This document shows, one piece after another, positions 15,612-23,979 of a stretch of 64,000 nt of DNA. The stretch spans positions 3,534,001 through 3,598,000 of the forward strand of contig NZ_CP162005.1 in the NCBI RefSeq assembly GCF_040822065.1, read 5' to 3'. Origin of the DNA: Pedobacter sp. WC2423. Lineage in GTDB: Bacteria > Bacteroidota > Bacteroidia > Sphingobacteriales > Sphingobacteriaceae. Position 1 is the stretch's first letter; each line of letters starts with the position of its first letter. The notes below the pieces were generated by a model. It made no database searches. It was not told the origin of the DNA and saw nothing but the letters and a program-made list of their open reading frames with translations. A program made the position numbers and the translations under genes.

Positions 15612-17761
15612 GCACCAAAGTAAAACAAAGAGATATTACCGATTGCGGTGCAGCATGTTTAGCGTCAATTGCCTCACATTTTAAGCTGGATCTTTCCGTT
15701 GCCCGCATCAGGCAGCTGGCCGGTACAGATAAAAAAGGAACAACAGTTTTAGGGCTGGTAGAAGCTGGCCGTAAATTAGGCTTTGAGACTGCTGGTGTAA
15801 AAGGCCCCTTTGAGAGTTTATTTAAGATTCCTAAGCCTGCTGTCGCCCACTTAATCGTTGATCAGATTTTACAACATTATGTGGTGGTTTATAAAGTGAC
15901 CAGTAAGTTCATTGAGGTGATGGATCCCGCCGACGGACAAATGCATCGTAAAACCCATGAAGAGTTTAAAAAGGAATGGACCGGGGCGCTCGTTTTGTTA
16001 TTACCTGCAGAAGAATTTCAGCCCGGAAATGAGAAAATATCCGTCCAAAGTCGTTTCTGGAACCTGATCAAACCGCACAAAGGTATTCTCATACAGGCAC
16101 TGCTGGGTGCAATTGTATATACCATACTAGGACTGTCGACTTCCATTTTCGTCCAAAAACTAATAGATTTTGTATTGGTTGATGGCAACCGGAACCTGCT
16201 TAACCTGATGAGCATAGCGATGGTGATTATCCTGGCTATCCAGCTTTTGATCGGTACTGCCAAAACGATATTCACCTTAAAAACAGGTCAAATGATCGAT
16301 AGCCAGCTAATTTTGGGCTATTACAAACACTTATTGAAATTACCACAGACATTTTTTGATACTATGCGTGTGGGTGAAATTATTTCAAGAATCAATGACG
16401 CTGTAAAAATCAGAACATTTTTAAACGACGTGAGTATTAACTTTCTCGTGAACATATTCATTGTTTTCTTCTCCTTTATCATGATGTTCACCTATTACTG
16501 GAAGCTGGCACTGCTCATGCTGACCGTTATCCCATTATATCTTATCATTTATGTGATTACAGATAAGTTAAATAAGAAAGTACAAAGGAAACTCATGGAA
16601 GATTCTGCAGAACTGGAATCACAATTGGTGGAAAGTTTGAATTCGGTGGGTACGATCAAACGTTTCGGGCTGGAATCTCATGCCAATGAAAAAACAGAAA
16701 CCCGTTTTATCAATCTTTTGCAAACAGGTTTTAAATCCAATATCAACTCCGTCTTTTCGGGGACTTCAACAGAATTAATATCCAGACTCTTAACGATAGT
16801 TTTACTGTGGGTAGGTGCCGGATATGTGCTCGATGGTAATATCACCCCTGGTGAATTGTTATCTTTTTATACACTTATAAGTTACTTTACCGGCCCGGTT
16901 ACGTCATTAATCGGCATGAATAAAACCATACAGGATGCTGTAATTGCGGCAGACAGGTTGTTTGAAATTATGGATCTGGAACGCGAAAGTGAGGAAAGCC
17001 AGATTGACCTTACGCCCGATAAGATCGGTGATATACACTTCGAAAAAGTTTCTTTCCGTTATGGAACCAGGCTCAATGTTTTTGAAAATCTAAACCTGAT
17101 GATCCCTAAGGGTAAATTTACTGCCATTGTTGGCGAAAGTGGTTCAGGAAAATCAACTTTGATGTCCATTTTACAGAATATTTACCCCATACAAGAAGGG
17201 AATGTCCGTATAGGGAGCTATGATTTAAAGTATATCCGTAATTCTTCTCTGCGCCAGGCAGTAGCGGTAGTACCTCAGAAAATTGATTTATTTGCCGGCA
17301 ATGTCATTGATAATATAGCGGTAGGTGATGATGAACCCGACATGCAAAGGATCATTGAGATATCCACGCAACTGGGTATTATCGACTTCATAGAAACCTT
17401 ACCCCGGGGATTTCAAACTTACCTTGGAGAAAATGGCACCACATTGTCTGGTGGACAGCGGCAGCGCATTGCAATTGCCAGGGCACTGTACCGGAACCCC
17501 GAAATCCTTATCCTGGACGAGGCAACTTCTTCGCTCGACTCTGCTTCAGAACAATATGTCCAAAAAATGATTGACCTCTTAAAATCGAATCAAAAGACGG
17601 TTATCGTTATTGCACATCGATTAAGCACATTAAATCATGCAGATAAAATCATTGTCCTGGACAAAGGAGTTGTTGTTGAACAAGGTACACACCATGAACT
17701 GATTTACAGTAAAGAGTCAGCTTATGCTAATTTATGGAAACTTCAATTGCCACAATTATAA
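15608..17761 (+). CDS. Peptidase-containing ABC transporter (C39 peptidase, bacteriocin exporter)
   Basis: A 717-residue exporter with three parts. The N-terminal C39 cysteine peptidase (1-135) has Cys13 in DCGAACL, His90 in HYVVVYK and Asp106 in VMDPADG. The membrane domain (about 155-440) has some six helices. The nucleotide-binding domain has Walker A VGESGSGKST near 507, signature LSGGQRQR near 613 and Walker B ILILDEATSS near 634. This PCAT type cuts precursor peptides after Gly-Gly and exports the core. Its substrates are most likely the three GG-leader peptides flanking it. All catalytic residues are present, so it should be active. Confidence 0.95.
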   Translation: MSTKVKQRDITDCGAACLASIASHFKLDLSVARIRQLAGTDKKGTTVLGLVEAGRKLGFETAGVKGPFESLFKIPKPAVAHLIVDQILQHYVVVYKVTSKFIEVMDPADGQMHRKTHEEFKKEWTGALVLLLPAEEFQPGNEKISVQSRFWNLIKPHKGILIQALLGAIVYTILGLSTSIFVQKLIDFVLVDGNRNLLNLMSIAMVIILAIQLLIGTAKTIFTLKTGQMIDSQLILGYYKHLLKLPQTFFDTMRVGEIISRINDAVKIRTFLNDVSINFLVNIFIVFFSFIMMFTYYWKLALLMLTVIPLYLIIYVITDKLNKKVQRKLMEDSAELESQLVESLNSVGTIKRFGLESHANEKTETRFINLLQTGFKSNINSVFSGTSTELISRLLTIVLLWVGAGYVLDGNITPGELLSFYTLISYFTGPVTSLIGMNKTIQDAVIAADRLFEIMDLERESEESQIDLTPDKIGDIHFEKVSFRYGTRLNVFENLNLMIPKGKFTAIVGESGSGKSTLMSILQNIYPIQEGNVRIGSYDLKYIRNSSLRQAVAVVPQKIDLFAGNVIDNIAVGDDEPDMQRIIEISTQLGIIDFIETLPRGFQTYLGENGTTLSGGQRQRIAIARALYRNPEILILDEATSSLDSASEQYVQKMIDLLKSNQKTVIVIAHRLSTLNHADKIIVLDKGVVVEQGTHHELIYSKESAYANLWKLQLPQL

Positions 17762-18091
17762 TTCAATTTTCGGCTGAGATTCTTCTTCCTTCGAATTATG
17801 AAACTTCTATTCATACAAAAGAAAAACAACCTTATTATCAGTCAGTTAACCACAATATTCAGCAAAAAACAGGCATCAATATCCTTTTTAATTCACCTTG
17901 TAAAGCTCAAAAATCCTATGCACTAAATGAATGAATTGAATAAGCACCAAACGCAACCAGGACAGCAGCTCAAAAACCCTGTTTTTTAATATAAAAACCA
18001 AGTATTCAATCAACTGCGAAGCGAAAACATGGTATTTCAGGCTTTTTGGATTTTCCGCCTATTAGTCAAATATTATTACTTTCGTTATAGT
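17762..18091. other. Intergenic region between exporter and second peptide cassette
   Basis: About 330 bases without a supported gene. A frame at 17734-17934 overlaps the exporter end and has no features. A short stretch around 17926-17949 (ATGAATGAATTGAATAAG) resembles 14036-14058 ahead of cassette 1, though at a different distance from the conserved block. Nothing else was recognised. Confidence 0.5.
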
Positions 18092-18139
18092 GTTTGGCCA
18101 ACCTAGGCGTATCCTGAAAAGCCTTTAACGAGTAAGGAA
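18092..18139 (+). promoter_or_regulatory. Conserved 5' block, copy 2 (bacteriocin-like cassette 2)
   Basis: The second copy of the block at 14101-14147, with GTTTGGCCA, TAGGCGTATCCTGAAAAG and GAGTAAGGAA, again ending exactly 22 bases before the peptide start codon at 18162. The match in both sequence and position implies shared control of the cassettes. Confidence 0.72.
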
Positions 18140-18161
18140 TAGATTTTATAATACCCCCATT

Positions 18162-18377
18162 ATGAAAAATTTAGAATTAAAAGACCTTGGTGTTCAAGAG
18201 CTGAACACAAAAGAAATGTCAACCATAGAAGGCGGTGGTTTACTAGGTGATATTTTTGGTGTAGTAGGTGCAGTTGCCACAACTGTAAATGGAGTTGTAA
18301 ATACCGTTAATAATGTAGTTGGGAATACCGTTAAATTTGGTCTTGCTCAATTATTTACAATTTTAGGTTCTCTATAA
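18162..18377 (+). CDS. Double-glycine-leader peptide 2 (bacteriocin-like)
   Basis: A 71-residue precursor with a leader nearly identical to those of peptides 1 and 3 (LKDLGVQELNTKEMSTIEGG). The core starts GLLGDIFGVVGAV, is cysteine-free, carries repeated Val-Asn-x-Val units (GVVNTVNNVVGNTV) and a GxxxG motif (GDIFG), and ends in ILGSL. It lies 24 bases before peptide 3, the close pairing seen in two-peptide (class IIb) bacteriocins. It has no exporter beside it and must use the one upstream. Confidence 0.82.
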   Translation: MKNLELKDLGVQELNTKEMSTIEGGGLLGDIFGVVGAVATTVNGVVNTVNNVVGNTVKFGLAQLFTILGSL

Positions 18378-18401
18378 GACCTGAGCTAACCAACTCCTAT
18401 C

Positions 18402-18599
18402 ATGAAAAATCCAGAATTAAAGAACTTTGGTGTTCAGGAAATGAACACAGCAGAAATGTCAGCAATTGAAGGTGGTGGTATCATTAATGACCTGGCTAAA
18501 GGTCTGTTCAATGAAGCTATATCCATCACGACTAACTTTGTGCAAAGCACTGTTAGCTTTTTAGGAAATACATTAGGTACTATTTTCGGCTCTCTATAA
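18402..18599 (+). CDS. Double-glycine-leader peptide 3 (bacteriocin-like)
   Basis: A 65-residue precursor with leader LKNFGVQEMNTAEMSAIEGG and a cysteine-free core starting GIINDLAKGLF. Two GxxxG motifs lie near the end (GNTLG, GTIFG), and the core ends IFGSL, matching the C-terminus of peptide 2 (ILGSL). It shares a transcript with peptide 2 and is followed by a perfect terminator. The leader is more conserved than the core among the three peptides, which is usual for export substrates with diverging toxins. Confidence 0.82.
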   Translation: MKNPELKNFGVQEMNTAEMSAIEGGGIINDLAKGLFNEAISITTNFVQSTVSFLGNTLGTIFGSL

Positions 18600-18620
18600 A
18601 ACCATAATAAATTAACGCTG

Positions 18621-18649
18621 CCGTTATGCTGATAGTATCAGCATAACGG
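18621..18649 (+). terminator. Terminator of peptide cassette 2
   Basis: CCGTTATGCTGAT and ATCAGCATAACGG form a perfect 13-bp stem with a 3-base loop. The arms share CCGTTATGC/GCATAACGG with the terminator of cassette 1, so the two are probably related by duplication. Only a weak T-run follows. Confidence 0.8.
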
Positions 18650-18997
18650 TCATTTAAATTTTTTAGGTATTGTCCTCCCGGACTCTGCCCTTTTTGTATC
18701 CTGAAAAACTTATTCGGATGGCTCTCATCTAACCTCTACCCTAAGCTTTTTGTTGAGCACCCCAGGCATCTGGAAGCAATCAGATGGAGTTCCGGTTACC
18801 GATTTCTTTATCTTGAAAGATCTGGCATTTTTAGCTATAGGAATCCAGGTTTTAGAATATTCATCAAATGATAAAAGACACTTAAAAAATTAATTATCAA
18901 ATAGATATAGCTAAAACATTTTATCATAACATGTCTTATAACTATCCATTTATTTCAATATTTATCTCTTTATATTCGTGAAAATTGAGATTAAAAA
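18650..18997. other. Intergenic region after the bacteriocin-like module
   Basis: About 350 bases without a supported gene. GTATCCTGAAAA at 18696-18707 repeats the core of the conserved 5' block but no GG-leader peptide follows. On the minus strand 18725-18889 is open for 54 codons without a start and could be the end of a lost gene. The last 130 bases are very AT-rich and probably hold the promoter of the next gene (TATATTCG near 18970). Confidence 0.45.
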
Positions 18998-21202
18998 ATG
19001 AAAAAATTATTAGCTGCTTTACTATTATTTCAAGCCAGTCACCTATTGGCACAAGATAAAATAACATCACTGCCAATATGGAAAGAAACAGAAGAAACTG
19101 TTAAAAAACAAGATTGGCTCATCAATAGCATTGGTAAAACAGCACAAGTATATCGGGATTTAACTAATAAGGATATTATTTTGTCTAATGGCTTAATTAG
19201 AAGATCATTTCGTTTACAACCCAACCTCGCCTGTACAGATTTCAGTAATCTGAGCAATGGACAGCAACTTTTAAGAGCCGTAAGTCCGGAAGCAAAATTG
19301 ACCATCAATGGTAAATCTTATAACGTGGGCGGATTATATGGCCAAAAGCAAAAAGCTTATCTCTTGAATCAATGGCTGGATGGGCTAACTACAAATAGTT
19401 CTGATTTTCAATTTAAAGCTTATAAAGTCACCACCGTTACCCCATACATCAACTGGAAGCCCGCTACAAATACATTTGCCTCCAACAAACAGCAACCAAC
19501 AGGAAAGATGCTGACATTTTCTTTTGAATCCAGCTTACCTGCACTAAAAGGGATCCGGGTAAACGTAAATTATGAATTATATGACGGCATACCGTTAATC
19601 TGCAAATGGCTCAGCGTCGAAAATAAAGGCCGGCAAATTATCAAATTAGACAAGGTAATTCATGAGATTATCGCTGCACATGAGGAAGAATCTACAGTAG
19701 ACGGGAATCCAGAAGATATTAAAATCCCTCATGGAATTTATATAGAAAGCAATTATGCCTTTAATAATTCCATGAATGCCCGGCTTTCGGATCAAACTAC
19801 CCATTGGAATACCGATTCCACCTATACCTCACAGGTTAACTATAACCTTAAAACGCCTTGTTTACTGGAAGTTTATCCGCCAGTTGGTCCGGGTGTAACC
19901 ATCGCTCCGGGCGGTATCTTCAAATCTATCCGTACAAACGAATTGCTGCTGGATAGCTATGACAGGGATAGAAATGGCCTGGCACAGCGTATGATGTACC
20001 GAAAAATTGCCCCATGGTCAACAGAAAACCCAATTTTCATGCACCTGATCACTATTGATCCAAAGGTGGTAAAAACTGCTGTTGACCAATGTGCAGAAAC
20101 CGGTTATGAAGCTATTATTCTCAGTTTTGGCAGCGGTCTGCATATGGAAGATCAGAGCGCAGAAAACATAGCAAAGATCAAGAAATTAGTCGATTATGCA
20201 CATAGTAAGGGGATTTTGATGGGTGGATATTCTTTATTTTCCAGCCGCCGGATTAATGATGATGAAGATGTAATTGATCCCAAAACAGGCAAAGCAGATG
20301 TACATGCTCAGTTTCTGCATGCCCCTTGTTTAGGTTCAAACTGGGGCCTTGCTTATCTAAATAAAATTAAAGCGTTTATTCAAAAGACAGGGCTGGATAT
20401 ATTTGAGAATGACGGCCCATATCCGGGTGATGTTTGCGCATCGACAAAACATCCGGGCCATAAAGGGCTGGAAGATTCACAATGGGCACAAATAGAACTA
20501 CAAAAAGGATTGTATCGCTGGTGCAATGAAAACGGAATTTATGTAAATGCGCCCGACTGGTATTTTCTGGACGGAACTCATAAAATTTCGCTGGGATACA
20601 GAGAAGTAAACTTTAGTTTACCACGGGAACAGCAGATCCTCCTGAACCGTCAGAATATCTATGATGGAACATGGGAGAAAACACCCACAATGAGCTGGGG
20701 ATTCGTTCCATTAGCACAATATCAGGGCGGTGGAGAAGCTGCCACATTAGAGCCCCTTTCTGCACATCTTCCCGCTTATGAACAGTTGATGATGCAGTAT
20801 TATGGAGCTGGAATACAAGCTTGCTATCGTGGTCCCAGATTATATGATACACCTGAAACAAAGCAACTGGTAACTGATGTAATCAGCTGGTATAAAAAAT
20901 ACAGGGTTATTTTAAATTCAGACATTATACACCTGCGCAGGGCGGATGGAAGAGAATGGGATGGAATTTTACATGTTAATCCAAATGAAAAAGAAAAGGG
21001 ATTAGCTATGTTATACAATCCTTCGGCAGAGAAAATTACACGGAAAATCATATTACCGCTTTATTACACTGGCCTTAAAGGTAATGCCAATATCAGAGAG
21101 AAAGAAGGCCAATCGGTTGCTTATACTTTAGACACTAATAATCAGGTAACTTACGAAGTAACGATACCAGCAAATGGCTACACCTGGCTTGTGATTGAAT
21201 AG
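18998..21202 (+). CDS. Secreted glycoside hydrolase, GH36/alpha-galactosidase-like
   Basis: A 734-residue protein with a signal peptide (KLLAALLLFQASHLLAQ). The N-terminal 330 residues look like a beta-rich sugar-binding domain. A TIM-barrel-like part follows, with conserved acidic blocks (LSFGSGLHMED, DIFENDGPYPGD) and a small C-terminal beta domain. The Asp in FENDGPYPGD is a plausible nucleophile by analogy with clan GH-D. Substrate and exact family are uncertain. It stands with chitinase and GH30 genes in a polysaccharide-degrading stretch, but no SusC/SusD pair or regulator is present, so this is not a classical utilisation locus. Confidence 0.7.
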   Translation: MKKLLAALLLFQASHLLAQDKITSLPIWKETEETVKKQDWLINSIGKTAQVYRDLTNKDIILSNGLIRRSFRLQPNLACTDFSNLSNGQQLLRAVSPEAKLTINGKSYNVGGLYGQKQKAYLLNQWLDGLTTNSSDFQFKAYKVTTVTPYINWKPATNTFASNKQQPTGKMLTFSFESSLPALKGIRVNVNYELYDGIPLICKWLSVENKGRQIIKLDKVIHEIIAAHEEESTVDGNPEDIKIPHGIYIESNYAFNNSMNARLSDQTTHWNTDSTYTSQVNYNLKTPCLLEVYPPVGPGVTIAPGGIFKSIRTNELLLDSYDRDRNGLAQRMMYRKIAPWSTENPIFMHLITIDPKVVKTAVDQCAETGYEAIILSFGSGLHMEDQSAENIAKIKKLVDYAHSKGILMGGYSLFSSRRINDDEDVIDPKTGKADVHAQFLHAPCLGSNWGLAYLNKIKAFIQKTGLDIFENDGPYPGDVCASTKHPGHKGLEDSQWAQIELQKGLYRWCNENGIYVNAPDWYFLDGTHKISLGYREVNFSLPREQQILLNRQNIYDGTWEKTPTMSWGFVPLAQYQGGGEAATLEPLSAHLPAYEQLMMQYYGAGIQACYRGPRLYDTPETKQLVTDVISWYKKYRVILNSDIIHLRRADGREWDGILHVNPNEKEKGLAMLYNPSAEKITRKIILPLYYTGLKGNANIREKEGQSVAYTLDTNNQVTYEVTIPANGYTWLVIE

Positions 21203-21461
21203 TATCCTGAAAGAAATCCCCCATCGTTTTCTTTGATTTACAATAAAACCTATAAATATTTCCAAGAATGACCTTATAATTTCATTAATTGAAAAATAAA
21301 AAAACACACAATACACTCATAATGATGTGACAATGAGACACATGACCCAGTTAAGACCTATCACTAAATCAATAAAAAATTCACAATTATTATTTTTTAA
21401 AGAAAATAAATACCAGATAAATAACATCTGATAATTTATATCGAAAATGTTACAGTTAAAG
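21203..21461. other. AT-rich intergenic region upstream of the chitinase gene
   Basis: About 260 very AT-rich bases with no supported gene and no strong hairpin; the chitinase promoter lies just beyond its right end. Confidence 0.5.
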
Positions 21462-21491
21462 TTGTGAATGCAATTCCCTATGCTACTTTTG
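21462..21491 (+). promoter_or_regulatory. Bacteroidota-type promoter of the chitinase gene
   Basis: TTG at 21462-21464, a 19-base spacer, then TACTTTTG at 21484-21491, a full match to the TTG-N19-TAnnTTTG pattern. The start codon follows 24 bases downstream. Confidence 0.7.
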
Positions 21492-21515
21492 AGATTAACC
21501 TAAAAACCTAATCCT

Positions 21516-23018
21516 ATGAAACAACATTTATCAGTTCGTGACAAAATCTTGTCATCGAAAAAGAAAGTGTGCAATCTCTTAAAAAACAGCACAGCAGCAG
21601 GCCTTTTCATCTTAACCGCTTTTTCTTCCTGCAAGAAATCAGCACCTGGGAATTTACAATCAGACAACCAGTCCTTAAGTAATTCAAAAACACAAGTCAA
21701 TTTTGAGCGGAATCCGAATGCTAGTTTAACTAAACCAATTACCATAGGCTACTATCCAAGCTGGACTGAAGGATGGTTAAATGAAGATGGAAAAAGTGCA
21801 TTCACAACCTTACCTACTGCTGTAACACACGTATTCTTTGCATTTGCCAAACCTAACTTAACTTACGTAAAGGGTTCTTACAATATTTCTACAGCAAATA
21901 CCGGACTGGAGTGTTACCAGGCAACCGAAGGCGGCCTGATGTTGAAACGTGCTGTTGGAATCCTGAAACAACGCGGCATTACAGTAATTTTATCATTAGG
22001 CGGTGAAACCTACTGGAGAGCTCCGGAGAACTTCAATAACATCAACTATCAACAAATCAAAGATCTCGTAGATGATATTGGCTTTGGAGGAATTGACTGG
22101 GATTTTGAACCTGCTGGTAGCTTTAGCGAATCGGGAAATGCAGCTAACGTAGCTTATTTAACAAGGTTCATTACCGAATCAAGGAAATTAATGCCAAAGT
22201 CGGCAGGCTATATTATCGCTACAGCACCGGTAGGATCAGGAGCTTTAGGCGGATTAAACAATGATGATGCTGCATCTCCGTTTGCCTATAACAAACGCAA
22301 TACGATAACCGGAGAATCTGACAGTTACCTGTACAGCGCAACCGACGGAACAAAAAGCATCAGCTTATTTGGCTTCAGCGCAACTGGCGCAATGATTCCT
22401 GTAATTAAAGCTGCAGGAGATAAACTGGATATTATCGCTTATCAGGCTTATAATATCGGAGCAGCGCCTAACCGCAAGTTAATGTATGATTCTTATGCTT
22501 ATTATGCCAACATCTATGGCTTCCAGTTAGCACATGGTACACACGTACCAAACGAGCCATGGGGGCCTTATTTTGAGCACACACCTCAATTTGAAGCTGA
22601 TTTAGCAAAATACATCCATGATGGCGGTACGCAAAGCAGAGCAGGTAAAAATGATGGTATTATGATTTGGAACCTTGCATTATTATCCGCAAAAGGAACG
22701 AATTATACTGGCGTAACTTACCTGAACGTAGCTAAAAAAGTTTTAAACGGGCAAACTACATCAGCAGCACTTGCGAATGCATTTGACTACAAGAATGAGA
22801 CACCAGTTATCCCTACTGACCCAACCAATCCAACCAACCCCGGCACAGGAAATTGTGGTATAGCGCCCTATAACGCAGGAATTGCTTATCCAGCACCCGG
22901 CACAAAAGTATATTACAATGGTAAAATATATAAAAACAAATGGTACGTAAACCCTAATGAATTGCCAGAAGCCGGCCAATGGGGTCCCTGGGAGTTTGTA
23001 GAGAACTGCCCTAAATAG
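21516..23018 (+). CDS. GH18 chitinase-like lipoprotein with C-terminal carbohydrate-binding module
   Basis: A 500-residue protein. A late lipobox (LTAFSSC, Cys39) marks a lipoprotein with an unusually long charged N-terminal region. The GH18 barrel contains the catalytic block GGIDWDFE (Asp194, Asp196, acid Glu198); the first Asp of the usual DxxDxDxE is Gly191. The substrate-assisted mechanism needs Asp196 and Glu198, both present. A Pro/Thr/Asn linker (near 430-440) leads to a module of about 50 residues with Tyr/Trp (YYNGKIYKNKWYV, GQWGPWEFV) that resembles CBM5/12 chitin-binding domains. It probably degrades chitin or related GlcNAc polymers at the cell surface. Confidence 0.9.
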   Translation: MKQHLSVRDKILSSKKKVCNLLKNSTAAGLFILTAFSSCKKSAPGNLQSDNQSLSNSKTQVNFERNPNASLTKPITIGYYPSWTEGWLNEDGKSAFTTLPTAVTHVFFAFAKPNLTYVKGSYNISTANTGLECYQATEGGLMLKRAVGILKQRGITVILSLGGETYWRAPENFNNINYQQIKDLVDDIGFGGIDWDFEPAGSFSESGNAANVAYLTRFITESRKLMPKSAGYIIATAPVGSGALGGLNNDDAASPFAYNKRNTITGESDSYLYSATDGTKSISLFGFSATGAMIPVIKAAGDKLDIIAYQAYNIGAAPNRKLMYDSYAYYANIYGFQLAHGTHVPNEPWGPYFEHTPQFEADLAKYIHDGGTQSRAGKNDGIMIWNLALLSAKGTNYTGVTYLNVAKKVLNGQTTSAALANAFDYKNETPVIPTDPTNPTNPGTGNCGIAPYNAGIAYPAPGTKVYYNGKIYKNKWYVNPNELPEAGQWGPWEFVENCPK

Positions 23019-23026
23019 TATTTTCC

Positions 23027-23076
23027 AATTAAGCTGTTCAGGATATAATTGTTTTACCCTGAACAGCTTAATTTTA
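23027..23076 (+). terminator. Strong terminator after the chitinase gene
   Basis: A perfect 16-bp stem, AATTAAGCTGTTCAGG with CCTGAACAGCTTAATT, around a 15-base loop, followed by TTAT. Confidence 0.88.
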
Positions 23077-23132
23077 TCTTTAAAACTATATAGCAGTAAA
23101 TTCGTACAGGCTATTTAAATTCTGATATACTG

Positions 23133-23894
23133 TTATTTCCTGGGTGATTTTTGTTTTCTCTTGGCTGCATTGTGCTTTACGCCCCCAATTTCAATTTTTG
23201 ATACTTCGTATTCAGGCAAGCTTTCCAATAATTTTGATAAGTTATAAAAGCCATGCGCCCTGGAATCAAAACTCGGGTCAATTTTCCGAAGGTTTGTGCC
23301 CAAAACAGAAACAAGCAATTCAGCATCTTCTCTATTAGACATGAAATATGCCTTGTCTATGAGTTCTAATTCGACTTTAGGATACTGCTTCACTTCTGCC
23401 TTATCAGATGCCTTTTTTGATTTGACTGTAGTCACTTCTTTTTCGAGCACTTCTTCCTGAACGATATTTTCACTAAATGTGAATACTTCGCATGAGCGTA
23501 CAAAGGCGGTTGGGGTCTTTTTTTCACCTACCCCCATCACAAAGACTCCTTCTTCTCTTATCCGTTTTGCCAATCCGGTATAATCACTATCACTTGAAAC
23601 AATGCAAAATCCGTCAACCACACCGCTATGCAATATGTCCATCGCGTCAATAATTAGTGCACCATCTGTCGAATTCTTACCAGAAGTGTAACTAAATTTT
23701 TGTATTGGGGTAAAAGACAAATCGTTTAATAAATCTTTCCAGCTGTTCATATTGTTTTGTGTCCAATCCCCATATATTCGTCTAATAGTTACCTTACCAT
23801 ATTTGGCGATTTCTTCAAGGATTGATTTTAATAATTTAGCCTGTGCATTGTCACCATCGATCAGGACAGCAATTTTTTCTATTTTCTTTTCCAT
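23133..23894 (-). CDS. NYN-domain (LabA/DUF88-type) protein with OST-HTH-like C-terminus
   Basis: A 253-residue protein. The N-terminal NYN/PIN-like nuclease fold (1-145) shows its acidic pattern: VLIDGDN (Asp13, Asp15), STDGALIIDAMD and VSSDSDY. A lysine-rich linker follows, then a C-terminal region (about 175-245) with the pattern of the OST-HTH/LOTUS fold, an RNA-binding winged helix. Proteins of this layout are presumed RNases or RNA-binding factors; no target is known. It stands alone between the chitinase terminator and a broken cupin gene. Confidence 0.87.
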   Translation of the reverse strand: MEKKIEKIAVLIDGDNAQAKLLKSILEEIAKYGKVTIRRIYGDWTQNNMNSWKDLLNDLSFTPIQKFSYTSGKNSTDGALIIDAMDILHSGVVDGFCIVSSDSDYTGLAKRIREEGVFVMGVGEKKTPTAFVRSCEVFTFSENIVQEEVLEKEVTTVKSKKASDKAEVKQYPKVELELIDKAYFMSNREDAELLVSVLGTNLRKIDPSFDSRAHGFYNLSKLLESLPEYEVSKIEIGGVKHNAAKRKQKSPRK

Positions 23895-23979
23895 TATATT
23901 TCAGGATTCTAATGCAAGATATTATTTTACGCCGACTTTTGAACTCTGATTGCTGTTAAATTAAAACCTGCCTTAATGC

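Noticed and set aside
17734..17934. 66-codon plus frame after the exporter
   Set aside because: It overlaps the exporter gene, has no membrane segment, leader or motif and poor composition.
21200..21213. GTATCCTGAAA after the GH36-like gene, similar to the conserved 5' block
   Set aside because: Only about 11 bases match and no peptide gene follows; likely chance.
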